From Variovorax sp. TBS-050B (GTDB lineage: Bacteria > Pseudomonadota > Gammaproteobacteria > Burkholderiales > Burkholderiaceae_C): a stretch of 64,000 bases of DNA. The DNA lies in the NCBI RefSeq assembly GCF_029893635.1, contig NZ_JARXYR010000002.1, positions 558,001-622,000 on the forward strand, read 5' to 3'. The notes beneath the pieces are model-generated. The model was not told the DNA's origin, made no database searches, and saw nothing but the letters and a program-made list of their open reading frames with translations. Positions 9,049 through 19,368 of this stretch are shown in pieces; positions within the stretch are counted from its first letter, which is position 1; every line of letters begins with the position of its first letter. Position numbers and translations under genes: made by a program.

Positions 9049-9926
9049 GCGCGACCACCACCACCGTTCCGAGCGCGGCGGCGCTCAAGCTGCCCGGATT
9101 CTGGCGCCGCGCGACGAGGCACCGCAGCTTCGTGCTCGGCGGCGTGCTCACGCTGCTCCTGCTGCTGGCCGCGGCCGTCTCGCTGGTCTGGACGCCCTGG
9201 TCGCCCTACGACATCGACATGGCGAGCAAGCTGCAGCCGCCTTCGGCCTCGCACTGGCTCGGCACCGACGCCTACGGCCGCGACGTGGCCTCGCTGCTGC
9301 TCGTGGGGGCGCGCGCATCGATCCTCGTGGGCGTGATCGCGGTGGGCATCGGGCTCGTGGTCGGCACCGCGCTCGGGCTGCTGGCGGCGGCGCGGCGCGG
9401 CTGGGTCGAAGAGGCGATCATGCGCCTGACCGACTTCTCGCTCGCCTTTCCGGCCATCCTCTCGGCGATCATGATGACGGCGGTGTTCGGCGCGGGCATC
9501 GTGAACGCGATCATCGCGATCGGCATCTACAACATCCCCACCTTCGCGCGCATCACGCGCGCCTCGGCCAACGCCATCTGGTCGCGCGAATACGTGGCGG
9601 CGGCGCGCGCCTGCGGCAAGGGGCCGTTCGCCATCACGATGCAGCACGTGCTGCCCAACATCTCGGCGGTGCTGATCGTGCAGATCACGATCCGCTTCGC
9701 GATCGCGATCCTCGCCGAGGCCGCGCTCTCCTTCCTCGGCCTCGGCACGCAGCCGCCGCAGCCTTCGTGGGGCCGCATGCTCAGCGAGGCGCAGACGATG
9801 ATGTTCCAGTCGCCGCTGCTCGCGGTGTTCCCCGGCATGGCGATCGTGCTCGCGGTGCTGGGCCTCAACCTGCTCGGCGACGGCCTGCGCGACCTGCTCG
9901 ATCCGCGCCTCGCCCGCGCCCGCTGA
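9045..9926 (+). CDS. Peptide-type ABC transporter permease (DppC-like)
   Basis: This second membrane subunit of the importer has 293 residues. A cytoplasmic N-terminal stretch precedes the first helix (FVLGGVLTLLLLLAAAVSLV). The DppC signature LGTDAYGRDVASLLLVGAR follows, then an EAA loop (REYVAAARACGKGPFAITMQHVLPN). The C-terminal GLGTQPPQPSWGRMLSEA is typical of this branch. The ATG overlaps the upstream TGA, so translation is coupled. It ends one base before the first ATPase gene. Confidence 0.93.
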   Translation: MSATTTTVPSAAALKLPGFWRRATRHRSFVLGGVLTLLLLLAAAVSLVWTPWSPYDIDMASKLQPPSASHWLGTDAYGRDVASLLLVGARASILVGVIAVGIGLVVGTALGLLAAARRGWVEEAIMRLTDFSLAFPAILSAIMMTAVFGAGIVNAIIAIGIYNIPTFARITRASANAIWSREYVAAARACGKGPFAITMQHVLPNISAVLIVQITIRFAIAILAEAALSFLGLGTQPPQPSWGRMLSEAQTMMFQSPLLAVFPGMAIVLAVLGLNLLGDGLRDLLDPRLARAR

Positions 9927-9927
9927 C

Positions 9928-10913
9928 ATGCCCCTTCTTCAAGTCAAGGACCTCCACGTCGAGCTTCAGACGCAGCGCGGCCCGGCCGAGGCCGTGCGCG
10001 GCATCGACTTCACGCTCGAGCGCGGCGAGACGATGGGCATCGTGGGCGAATCCGGCTGCGGCAAGTCGATCACGGTGCAGTCGCTGATGGGCCTGCTGCC
10101 CTCGACCGCGAAGGTCCGCGGCAGCATCCGCTTCGACGGCACCGAACTCGTGGGGCAGGACGAGAAGACCATGTGCCGCATCCGCGGCAACCGCATTGGC
10201 ATGATCTTCCAGGAGCCGATGACGGCGCTGAACCCGGTGCACACGATCGCGCGGCAGGTGGGCGAGCCGCTGCGTCTGCACCGCGGGCTCTCCGGGGCCG
10301 ATGCGCGCAAGGAAGCGCTCGCGCTGCTCGAGCGCGTGGGCATTCCCGACGCGGCCTCGCGGCTCGACGCCTATCCGCACCAGTTCTCGGGCGGGCAGCG
10401 CCAGCGCATCGGCATCGCGATGGCGCTGGCCTGCGGCCCCGACCTGCTGATCGCCGACGAGCCCACCACCGCGCTCGACGTCACGATCCAGAAGCAGATC
10501 CTCGAACTGATCCAGAGCCTGGTCGCCGAGCGCGGCATGGCGCTGATCCTGATCTCGCACGACCTCGGCGTGATCGCGCAGAGCGTCTCGAAGATGCTCG
10601 TGATGTACGGCGGCAGCGTGGTCGAGAGCGGCCCGACCGAGGCCGTGTTCGCCGAACGGGCGCACCCCTACACGCAGGGCCTGTTCGCGGCCCGGCCGGT
10701 GCTCGGCGCGCCGCGCGGCATCCGCCTTGCCACCATCCGCGGCAGCGTGCCCGAACTCGTCGATCTGCCGCCGGGCTGCCCCTTCGCGGGCCGCTGCAAG
10801 TACACGGTCGAGGCCTGCCACGCCACCCGCCCGCCGCCGGTGATGCTGCGCCACGCGCATGCCGTGCGCTGCATCCGGCTTCCCGAGATCGCGGCGGAAG
10901 GCGCCCTCGCACC

Positions 10914-10917
<4 letters not shown>
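9928..10917 (+). CDS. Peptide-type ABC transporter ATP-binding protein (DppD-like)
   Basis: This 329-residue ATPase powers the importer. It has Walker A GESGCGKS, the signature [15 protein letters not shown], Walker [13 protein letters not shown] and the switch histidine in LISHDLG. The C-terminal oligopeptide domain contains [15 protein letters not shown], where cysteines of the DppD/OppD family are found. The start lies one base after the DppC-like stop, and the stop overlaps the next ATG. All nucleotide-binding motifs are intact. Confidence 0.95.
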
Positions 10918-11750
<833 letters not shown>

Positions 11751-11954
11751 GTGCCACCGGCGCATCCGGGAACGTCCCGAGGAAAAAGCGCCCGCGCGGC
11801 CAGCGGCTTCGACCGCGCTGCGAGAGAATGATCCGCCGCGCGTGGCATCTTTCGTGCTGCGTGCCCTTCGTTCCTGCCGCCGCGCCTCCCAACGGGGCAT
11901 GCGGCGCATCGAAGCCGCCCTCTCGCACCATCGTTATTCCGGAGATCACAACGT

Positions 11955-13442
11955 ATGTTGAACCGTCGCACCCTCCTTGCCACCGCCGGCGCCACCGTGG
12001 CGCTGGCCTCCCCCGTCGCCGGCCTGGCGCAGGGGCGGAAGGACGCCATCGTGATCGGCATGGCCCTCGAACCGCCGGGCCTCGACCCGACGGCCGGCGC
12101 CGCGGCCGCGATCGCGGAGGTGGTGCACTACAACATCCTCGAGACCCTCACCAAGATCAACGCCGACGGCAGCGTCACGCCGCTGCTGGCCGAGAGCTGG
12201 GAAGTCTCGCCCGACCTCAAGACCTACACCTTCAAGCTCCGGCGCGGCGTCAAGTTCCAGAACGGCGAGCCCTTCAACGCGAACGCGGTGAAGTTCTCCT
12301 TCGACCGCGCGGGCGGCGAGAAGAGCACCAACAAGGACAAGCGCACCTTCGCGAACCTCAGCACCCAGGTGGCAGACGAGCACACGGTGGTGATCATCAA
12401 CAAGGAGATCGACCCCGACCTGCCCTTCGTGCTGGGCCAGGCCACGGCCGTCATCGTGGAGCCCAAGAGCGCCGAGACCAATGCGACCAAGCCCGTCGGC
12501 ACCGGTCCCTACAAGCTCGATGCCTGGGCCAAGGGCTCCTCGATCACGCTGAGCAAGTGGGAGGGCTTCCGCAGCCCCGGCACCGCGAAGATCAACAAGG
12601 TCACCTTCCGCTTCATCGCCGATGCCGCGGCGCAGGCGGCCTCGCTGCTGGCCGGCGACGTCGACGTCTTCACGCGCATCGGCACGCGCGTGGTGCCGCA
12701 GTTCAGGAACAACCCCCAGTTCCAGACCATCCTCGCGGGCTCGCGCGCGAAGACCATCCTCTCGATCAACAACCGCAGGAAGCCGCTCGACGACGTGCGC
12801 GTGCGCCGCGCGATCCTCGCGGCCATCGACCGCAAGGCCTTCATCGAAGGCGCGGCCGACGGCTTCGGCGTGCCGATCGGCAGCCACTACGTGCCCGGCG
12901 CCGCCGGCTACGTCGACACCACGGGCGTGAACCCCTACGACGTGGAAAAGGCCAAGAAGCTGCTCGCCGAGGCCGGCGTGAAGACGCCGCTAGAACTCAC
13001 CATGACGCTGCCGCCGCCGCCCTACGCGCGCCAGGGCGGCGAGGTGATCGTGGCCCAGCTCGCCAAGATCGGCATCACGGTCAAGGTGCAGAACGTCGAA
13101 TGGGCGCAGTGGCTCAGCGGCACCTACGGCAACAAGGACTACGACCTCTCGATCGTCTCGCACGTCGAGCCCTTCGACCTCGGCAACTACGCCAAGGCCG
13201 ACTACTACTGGGGCTACCAGTCGAAGGCCTTCAACGCGCTGTTCGACAAGATCAAGAGCACCGGCAACGCGGCCGAGCGCAACAAGCTGCTCGGCGAAGC
13301 GCAGAAGATGCTGGCCGCCGATGCGGTCAACGGCTTCCTCTACCAGCCGCAGTTCCCGACCATCGCGAAGAAGAACGTGAAGGGGCTCTGGAAGGAGAAC
13401 CCGATCTTCGTGAACGACCTCTCGGCGCTGTCGTGGGGATGA
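11955..13442 (+). CDS. ABC transporter substrate-binding protein, peptide family (SBP family 5)
   Basis: This periplasmic binding protein of 495 residues captures the substrate for the importer at 8098-11750. The N-terminus MLNRRTLLATAGATVALASP has a twin-arginine start and hydrophobic core. SBP-5 landmarks follow: LDPTAGAAAAIAEVVHYNIL, LLAESWEVSPDLKTYTFKLR and VRRAILAAIDRKAFIEG. A ribosome-binding GGAG lies 10 bases before the ATG. Its stop overlaps the amidase start, tying uptake to hydrolysis. The ligand cannot be read from the sequence. Confidence 0.93.
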   Translation: MLNRRTLLATAGATVALASPVAGLAQGRKDAIVIGMALEPPGLDPTAGAAAAIAEVVHYNILETLTKINADGSVTPLLAESWEVSPDLKTYTFKLRRGVKFQNGEPFNANAVKFSFDRAGGEKSTNKDKRTFANLSTQVADEHTVVIINKEIDPDLPFVLGQATAVIVEPKSAETNATKPVGTGPYKLDAWAKGSSITLSKWEGFRSPGTAKINKVTFRFIADAAAQAASLLAGDVDVFTRIGTRVVPQFRNNPQFQTILAGSRAKTILSINNRRKPLDDVRVRRAILAAIDRKAFIEGAADGFGVPIGSHYVPGAAGYVDTTGVNPYDVEKAKKLLAEAGVKTPLELTMTLPPPPYARQGGEVIVAQLAKIGITVKVQNVEWAQWLSGTYGNKDYDLSIVSHVEPFDLGNYAKADYYWGYQSKAFNALFDKIKSTGNAAERNKLLGEAQKMLAADAVNGFLYQPQFPTIAKKNVKGLWKENPIFVNDLSALSWG

Positions 13443-14881
13443 GCACCGACGTGTCGTCTTCCTCCACCCCCTCCTCCGCGTCGTCGCTGGCCGAACTCTC
13501 GGCCCGGGCGCTTTCCGCCGCCTACCGCAGCAAGGCGCTCTCGCCGGTCGAGGTCACGCAGGCCGTGATCACGCACATCGAGCGCTGGGAGCCGCAGCTG
13601 CAGGCCACCTGGCTGTTCCGCCCCGAGGCCGCGCTCGAGCAGGCGCGCGCATCCGAGTCGCGGTGGCTGCGCGGCGAAGCGCTCGGGCCGCTCGACGGCG
13701 TGCCGACCACGATCAAGGAGAACATCGCCACCCGCGGCGACCCGATGCCGGCCGGCACGGCCGCGGTCGACCTGAAGCCCGCGGCGGCCGACGCGCCGCC
13801 GGCCGCGCGGCTGAAGGAGGCCGGCGCGGTGATCGTGAGCAAGACCACCATGCCCGACTACGGGATGCTGTCGTCGGGGCTTTCGAGCTTCCACCGGCTT
13901 GCGCGCAATCCCTGGGACCTACGCAGGACGCCCGGCGGCTCGAGCGCCGGCGCGGGCGCCGCCTCGGCCGCGGGCTACGGTCCGCTGCACCTGGGCACCG
14001 ACATCGGCGGCTCGCTGCGGCTGCCGGCGAGCTGGTGCGGCATCTTCACGCTCAAGCCGAGCCTGGGCCGCATTCCGATCGATCCGCCCTACATGGGCCG
14101 CGCCGCCGGCCCGATGACGCGCAGCGTGGGCGACGCCGCGCTGATGATGCAGGCGCTCTCCCGCCCCGACGCGCGCGACAGCATGAGCCTGCCGCCGCAG
14201 GAGATCGACTGGGAAGGCTTCGAGGTCTCGCCCGACCACCTGCGCGGCCTGCGCATCGGCCTGCTGCTCGATGCCGGCTGCGGCCTCGCAGTCGAGCCCG
14301 AGATCCAGGCCGCGGTCGAGCATGCGGCGCGCCTCTTCGAGCAGGCCGGCGCCGTCGTCGAACCGATGCAGCCCTTCATGTCGCAGTCCATGCTCGACGG
14401 CATGGACCATTTCTGGCGCATGCGCTCGCTGGTGGACATGAAGGCGCTGCGCGCCGACCAGCGCGCGAAGATCCTGCCCTACATCCGCGAATGGGCCGAG
14501 AGCGCGGCCGAGTTCAGCGGCGAGCACGTGTTCCGCGGCTTCAGCCAGTTCCATGCCGCGCGCGTGGCCGCCGTGCAGGCCTGCGCGCGCTTCGACTACG
14601 TGATCTCGCCGGTGTCGCCCAACATGCCCGCGGCGGCCGAAGCGCCCTCGCCCACCAACGACCCGCTGCGGCCGCTGGAGCACATCGGCTTCACCGTGCC
14701 GTTCAACATGTCGGAGCAGCCGGCCTCGTCGGTGAACTGCGGCTATTCGGCAGAGGGGCTGCCGATCGGGCTGCAGATCGCCGGCCATCGCTTCGACGAT
14801 CTCGGCGTGCTGCGCGTGTCGCGCGCGTTCGAGCAGATCCGCGAGGCGCAGCGGCCCTGGCCGCTGCCGCCGGCACGCTAG
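13439..14881 (+). CDS. Amidase (amidase-signature family)
   Basis: This Ser-cisSer-Lys hydrolase has 480 residues. The catalytic Lys is in PTTIKENIA, the cis-Ser in TPGGSSAGAGAASAAGYG, and the nucleophile Ser in GTDIGGSLRLPASWCG. It hydrolyses a carboxamide to acid plus ammonia or amine. There is no signal peptide, so it acts in the cytoplasm on imported material. The ATG overlaps the TGA of the binding-protein gene. The family also includes GatA, but the operon with a transporter and the lack of gatB/gatC argue for a catabolic amidase. Confidence 0.93.
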   Translation: MSTDVSSSSTPSSASSLAELSARALSAAYRSKALSPVEVTQAVITHIERWEPQLQATWLFRPEAALEQARASESRWLRGEALGPLDGVPTTIKENIATRGDPMPAGTAAVDLKPAAADAPPAARLKEAGAVIVSKTTMPDYGMLSSGLSSFHRLARNPWDLRRTPGGSSAGAGAASAAGYGPLHLGTDIGGSLRLPASWCGIFTLKPSLGRIPIDPPYMGRAAGPMTRSVGDAALMMQALSRPDARDSMSLPPQEIDWEGFEVSPDHLRGLRIGLLLDAGCGLAVEPEIQAAVEHAARLFEQAGAVVEPMQPFMSQSMLDGMDHFWRMRSLVDMKALRADQRAKILPYIREWAESAAEFSGEHVFRGFSQFHAARVAAVQACARFDYVISPVSPNMPAAAEAPSPTNDPLRPLEHIGFTVPFNMSEQPASSVNCGYSAEGLPIGLQIAGHRFDDLGVLRVSRAFEQIREAQRPWPLPPAR

Positions 14882-14902
14882 GCACCGCGCGACGGGCCGG
14901 CG

Positions 14903-15772
14903 TCAGCCGAGCTGCGTCGCCAGCATCTCGCGCGCGCGCGTGACGAACGCCGTCTCGCCGCGGCGCCCGGGCAGCAGCTGGAACGTGACCCGCGGCAGCG
15001 CCGGCAGGCCGTGCGGCGGCGCCAGCCGCGCGACGCCGTCGCTGATCGCCGATTCGTTCAGGCAGGCCACGCCGAGCCCCGCGGCGAGCGCCGACTGCAG
15101 CCCCGCCACGCCCGAGGCCACGTGCGCCAGCACATAGGGCACGCGGCGGCGCCGCAACAGCGCCACCGTGAACTGATGCAGCGAGCAGGTGTCCGGCAGG
15201 GCCAGCAGCCGGACCGGCTCACCGCGCGCGAGCCGCATGCCGGCCGCGCCGAGCCATGCGAGCGATTCCCGCCGGATGACGGACGCCTTGGCGTCGTGAC
15301 CCGGCGGCGCCGGCGTGCCCGCGATGCGCATGCCCAGCGCCACGTCGAACTCCCCGCGCGCATAGGCGGCGCGCAGCGCGTCGCTCTTGAGGATGCTGAC
15401 GTGAAGTCGCACCTTCGGATAGCTCTCGCCGAGCCGTCCCAGCAGCCGCGTGAGGTCGCCGGGGCGAAAGTAGTCGGTCACGGCGAGCCGCAGCTCGCCC
15501 TGCAGGGTTTCGCCGCGCAGGTCGCGGAACGCCTCGTCGCTCAGGGCGAGGATGCGCCGCGCATAGCCCAGAAGCCGCACGCCCGCCTCGGTCGGCGCCA
15601 CGCCGGCCTTGCTGCGCGTGAGCAGCGACTGCCCCGCGCGCTCCTCCAGCTTGCGGATCTGCTCGCTCACCGACGACTGCGAAAGGAACACCCGTGGCGC
15701 CGCGGCCGTGAGGCTGCCGGCATCGACCACCGCCGCCAGGGTGCGAAGCTGCTCCAGATCGAAGGTCTGCAT
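14903..15772 (-). CDS. LysR-family transcriptional regulator
   Basis: The 289-residue regulator has an N-terminal winged helix (FDLEQLRTLAAVVDAGSLTA, then SQSSVSEQIRKLEE) and an effector-binding domain from about residue 90. It is divergent from the tautomerase gene at 15884. A 17-base dyad at 15784-15800, just upstream of its start, is the likely autoregulatory site. It converges on the amidase gene, whose stop is 22 bases away. The target is most simply the divergent tautomerase; the effector is unknown. Confidence 0.93.
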   Translation of the reverse strand: MQTFDLEQLRTLAAVVDAGSLTAAAPRVFLSQSSVSEQIRKLEERAGQSLLTRSKAGVAPTEAGVRLLGYARRILALSDEAFRDLRGETLQGELRLAVTDYFRPGDLTRLLGRLGESYPKVRLHVSILKSDALRAAYARGEFDVALGMRIAGTPAPPGHDAKASVIRRESLAWLGAAGMRLARGEPVRLLALPDTCSLHQFTVALLRRRRVPYVLAHVASGVAGLQSALAAGLGVACLNESAISDGVARLAPPHGLPALPRVTFQLLPGRRGETAFVTRAREMLATQLG

Positions 15773-15783
15773 GATGGGTCATC

Positions 15784-15800
15784 CATTGGCTGAGCCGATG
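15784..15800. promoter_or_regulatory. Candidate LysR operator between the regulator and the tautomerase gene
   Basis: CATTGGCT-G-AGCCGATG is a near-perfect dyad (seven of eight pairs). It lies 12 to 28 bases upstream of the LysR start and about 85 bases before the tautomerase ATG. It contains the T-N11-A spacing favoured by LysR proteins. Binding is inferred from position. Confidence 0.5.
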
Positions 15801-15883
15801 ACACGCATCATATCTTCCCGCTTTTCCGATGGAAGGTCGACGCCCACAATCACCCCATCGACCACTCATCCACGGAGCCGCAC

Positions 15884-16282
15884 ATGCCGCACATCGTTGT
15901 CCACCTCTCGGGCGAACCCGACGCCCAGCTCACCCGCAAGACCGTCGACGCGGTCGCCGAACTCACGCAGAGCGTGCTCGGCAAGCAGCTGCCGGTGATC
16001 GCGATCACGGTGCAGTACATCGCGGCCGACGCCTGGTTCATCGGCGGCCAGTCGCTGGCGTCGCTGGGCAAGTCGGCCTTCCACCTGGACATCAGCATCA
16101 CCGACGAAACCAACACCAAGGCCGAGAAGGCCCGCTACCTGCGCGAGGTGCACGCCGCCATGCAGCGGCTGCGCCCCGACCTGCACGAGGTCTCGTACAT
16201 CCACGTGATCGACGCCCGCGGCGCGGCGTACGGCTACGGCGGCAAGACGCAGGAGTACCGCCACCAGCAAGCCGGCGTTTGA
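15884..16282 (+). CDS. Tautomerase-superfamily protein
   Basis: This short protein of 132 residues begins MPHIVVHLSGEPD, so Pro2 would be the catalytic base after Met removal, as in 4-oxalocrotonate tautomerase and relatives. It is about twice the length of the classic 62-residue enzymes, which suggests two fused beta-alpha-beta units or a MIF-like fold. YIHVIDARGAAYGYGGKTQ closes the protein. The divergent LysR gene suggests inducible expression. The substrate, presumably an enol or keto acid, is unknown. Confidence 0.82.
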   Translation: MPHIVVHLSGEPDAQLTRKTVDAVAELTQSVLGKQLPVIAITVQYIAADAWFIGGQSLASLGKSAFHLDISITDETNTKAEKARYLREVHAAMQRLRPDLHEVSYIHVIDARGAAYGYGGKTQEYRHQQAGV

Positions 16283-16313
16283 AGCAGGCGGCGCGGCATG
16301 GCACCATGCCGCC

Positions 16314-17675
16314 ATGCCCGCCGCCACCGCCTCCTGCGCCGACAGCTTCGGCAACCCGCTCACGCTCGACGATGCCGCGAGCCTGCCGCTCGTCGAGGAT
16401 TTCGTCCTGGGCTTCGTCACGACCGAGGCGCGTGCCGTGAACCTGCTCGCGCTGGCCGAGCGCGACATGAGCCCGATCGTGCAGGCCTACTGCGCCACGC
16501 TGCATCTGTTCGCCGAATCGCGCGACGCCGCGGCCCGCGCGCGCCCCTTCCTCGCACGCGCGCGCGCCGCCGCGGAACGCGCCACGCCGCGCGAGCGGCG
16601 CTACATCGACGCGGTCGAGGCCTGGGCGGACGGCGACCTCGCCCGCGCCATCGCGCTGCACGAGGCGCAGGCCCGCGCGCATCCGCGCGACCTGGTGTCC
16701 GTCAAGCTCGGGCAGTACCACTGCTTCAACACCGGCGACTGCCCCGGCATGCTGCGGCTCGCGCTCGCCGCCCTGCCGGCCGCGCCCGAGGTGCCGCAGG
16801 TGCACGGCATGGCCGCCTTCGGCTACGAGCAATGCCATCTGCTGCGCGAGGCCGAAGCCAGCGCGCGCCGGGCGATCGCGATGTGCCGCAAGGAGCCCTG
16901 GGCCCACCATGCGCTCGCGCACGTGATGCTCACCGAAGGCCGGCTCTCGGAAGGGCTCGCCTTCATGCAGGGCGTGAGCGACACCTGGACCGGGCTCAAC
17001 TCGTTCATGGTCACGCACAACTGGTGGCATGTGGCGCTGTTCCTGATCGAACTCGGCCGCGATGCGGAGGCGCTCGCGGTGTACGACCGCGAAGTGTGGG
17101 GCGTGGCCAAGGACTATTCGCAGGACCAGATCGGCGCCGTCTCGCTGCTCGCGCGCCTGGAGCTCGCGGGCATCGACGTGGGCGCGCGCTGGGACGACGT
17201 GGCCGGCTACCTGGTGCAGCGCCAAACCGATCACGTGCTGCCCTTCCTCGACCTGCAGTACCTCTACGGCCTCGCGCGCGCCGGCCGGCGCGAAGCCGAT
17301 GCGCTGCTGCGGAACATCGAGGCGCACGCGACCCGTGCGCCGCCCTCCACGCGCGCAGCCTGGGCGCAGGTCTGCGTGCCGGCCGCGCGCGGGCTGCTGG
17401 CCCATGCGCGCGGCGATTTCGCGGCGGCGGTCGAGGGACTCGGCAGCGCGCTGCCGCGCCTGATCGAGATCGGCGGCAGCCACGCGCAGCGCGACCTGTT
17501 CGAGCAGGTGTACCTCGATGCGCTCGTGCGTTGCGGCACCCGCGCCGCGCTCACGGGCGCGCAGGGCCTGCTGCAGCAGCAGCGCAATGCCCAGCCCGAA
17601 TCGCTGCGCCTGCGCCGCCAGGTTGGCGCCGTGTACGCGCGGCTGGGACTCGCGGAGCTGGTCGAGCGCGCCTGA
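16314..17675 (+). CDS. TTC38-like tetratricopeptide protein
   Basis: This cytoplasmic protein of 453 residues has no signal peptide. It matches the pattern of TTC38-family proteins: GFVTTEARAVNLLAL near the start, ERRYIDAVEAWADGD, FNTGDCPGMLRLA, the conserved MVTHNWWHVALF near residue 235, and ILP-type leucine helices to the end. The sequence is helical repeats throughout and no catalytic motif is recognised. It follows the tautomerase by 31 bases on the same strand, so co-transcription is possible. Its role is unknown. Confidence 0.8.
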   Translation: MPAATASCADSFGNPLTLDDAASLPLVEDFVLGFVTTEARAVNLLALAERDMSPIVQAYCATLHLFAESRDAAARARPFLARARAAAERATPRERRYIDAVEAWADGDLARAIALHEAQARAHPRDLVSVKLGQYHCFNTGDCPGMLRLALAALPAAPEVPQVHGMAAFGYEQCHLLREAEASARRAIAMCRKEPWAHHALAHVMLTEGRLSEGLAFMQGVSDTWTGLNSFMVTHNWWHVALFLIELGRDAEALAVYDREVWGVAKDYSQDQIGAVSLLARLELAGIDVGARWDDVAGYLVQRQTDHVLPFLDLQYLYGLARAGRREADALLRNIEAHATRAPPSTRAAWAQVCVPAARGLLAHARGDFAAAVEGLGSALPRLIEIGGSHAQRDLFEQVYLDALVRCGTRAALTGAQGLLQQQRNAQPESLRLRRQVGAVYARLGLAELVERA

Positions 17676-17778
17676 GCCGGCCATGCCTTCCGGTCATGGG
17701 AGGTGCCGCAAAAGGAATTGGCAGCCGCGTGCGGCCGACTTCTAAACTGGCCGGCCCCCATCGTACCGGCGCCTTCCC

Positions 17779-19362
17779 ATGCAGAAATCCGCTCTCGTCC
17801 TCGCCGCGCTCGCGGCCCTCGCCAGCCTTTCGTCCGCGGCCGATGCGCCGGTCGAGCTCGACCTGCTGCTGCGCGGCGGCACCATCTACACGGGCGATTC
17901 GGACGCCGCGGTGGTGGGCGACGTCGGCATCCTCGGCGACCGCATCGTGTTCGCGGGGCCCCGGGCGCCCGCGCAGTTCAGCGCGCGGCGCACCATCGAG
18001 GTCGCGGGCAAGGTGGTGGCGCCCGGCTTCATCGACGCCCACACCCATGCCGACGCCGACCTGCACTCGACCGATCCGCGCAAGCGCCTGAACATTCCGT
18101 TCCTCACGCAGGGCGTGACCACCGCGGTGATCGGCAACGACGGCTTCGGCGGCTTCGACATCGCCGCGCAGACCCAGCGGCTGCGCGCCACGCCGGTGGG
18201 CACCAACGTCGCGATGTACGTGGGCTTCGGCCCCGTGCGGGCGAGCCAGCTCGGCGAGGCCAACCGCGCGCCCACGCCCGAGCAGCTCGAGGCCATGCGC
18301 CGCCATGTGAGCCGGGCCATGTGCGACGGCGCGCTCGGCCTCTCGACCGGCCTGTTCTATCCGCCGCAGAACTTCTCGAAGACCGAGGAAGTGGTCGAGC
18401 TCGCCAAGGTCGCGGCCCGCCACGGCGGCCTCTACGACAGCCACATCCGCGACGAAGCGACCTACAACGTCGGCCTCAGGGGCGCGATCGATGAAGTGAT
18501 CCGCATCGGCCGCGAGGCCCGCCTGCCGGTGCACGTCGCGCACATCAAGGCGCTCGGCGTGGACGTGCAGGGACAGAGCGGCGAGATCATCCGCCGCATC
18601 GAAAAGGAACGCGCCGCCGGGCTCGACATCACCGCCGACCACTACCCATGGACCGCCTCCAGCACGCGCTTCTCGGCCGCGCTCGTGCCGCCGTGGGCGG
18701 TCGACGGCGGCCGGCAGGCGATGCTCCAGCGCTTCGACGACGCGGCCCTGCAGCAGCGGCTTCGCAGCGACATGCGCGAGAACCTGCGCCTGCGCGGCGG
18801 TCCCGAGGCGATCCTGTTCTCGGCCGGCAGCACGCGCTACGTCGGCAAGACGCTGTCCGACGTGGCCAAGGCTTCGAACGCCGATCCGGTGGACGCCGCC
18901 ATCGCGGTGCTGCGCGAGGGCGACCTGATGATCGCCTCCTTCAACCAGAGCGACGACGACGTGCGCGCCTTCATGAAGCGGCCCTGGGTCATGACCTCGT
19001 CCGATTCCTCGCTCGGCCATCCGCGCGCCTACGGCACCTTCGCGCGCAAGTACGACCAGTACGTGGTGAAGGAGCGCACGCTTTCGCTCGCGCAGTTCAT
19101 CCGCAGCAGCACCTCGCTCACCGCCGACACGCTGGGCCTGGAACGGCGCGGCCACCTGCGGCCCGGCTACTACGCCGACGTGGTGGTGTTCGACTCCGCG
19201 CGCTTTGCCGCGAAGGCCACCTACACGCAGCCGACGCTGCTGTCCGAGGGCGTGGAGACGGTGCTGGTGAACGGCCGGCTCGCCGTCGACGGCGGCCAGC
19301 CCACCGGCGTGGGCGCGGGGCGGGCGCTGCTGCGCACGCCGAAGGCCGGCAGCTGCACCTGA
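17779..19362 (+). CDS. N-acyl-D-amino-acid deacylase (D-aminoacylase), exported
   Basis: This zinc amidohydrolase has 527 residues and a signal peptide (MQKSALVLAALAALASLSSA). Metal and fold motifs are VVAPGFIDAHTHADAD near residue 80, GLSTGLFYPP, YDSHIRDE, HVAHIKALG, and the late MTSSDSSLGHPRAYGTFARK, which is characteristic of D-aminoacylases. GHLRPGYYADVVVFD begins the C-terminal beta sandwich. It would release D-amino acids from N-acyl forms in the periplasm. It lies near the pyroglutamate operon and other peptide-related genes. Confidence 0.9.
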   Translation: MQKSALVLAALAALASLSSAADAPVELDLLLRGGTIYTGDSDAAVVGDVGILGDRIVFAGPRAPAQFSARRTIEVAGKVVAPGFIDAHTHADADLHSTDPRKRLNIPFLTQGVTTAVIGNDGFGGFDIAAQTQRLRATPVGTNVAMYVGFGPVRASQLGEANRAPTPEQLEAMRRHVSRAMCDGALGLSTGLFYPPQNFSKTEEVVELAKVAARHGGLYDSHIRDEATYNVGLRGAIDEVIRIGREARLPVHVAHIKALGVDVQGQSGEIIRRIEKERAAGLDITADHYPWTASSTRFSAALVPPWAVDGGRQAMLQRFDDAALQQRLRSDMRENLRLRGGPEAILFSAGSTRYVGKTLSDVAKASNADPVDAAIAVLREGDLMIASFNQSDDDVRAFMKRPWVMTSSDSSLGHPRAYGTFARKYDQYVVKERTLSLAQFIRSSTSLTADTLGLERRGHLRPGYYADVVVFDSARFAAKATYTQPTLLSEGVETVLVNGRLAVDGGQPTGVGAGRALLRTPKAGSCT

Positions 19363-19368
19363 GGCGGC

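Noticed and set aside
13439..14881. GatA subunit of aspartyl/glutamyl-tRNA amidotransferase
   Set aside because: The signature motifs are shared, but gatB and gatC are absent and the gene is coupled to a transporter binding protein.
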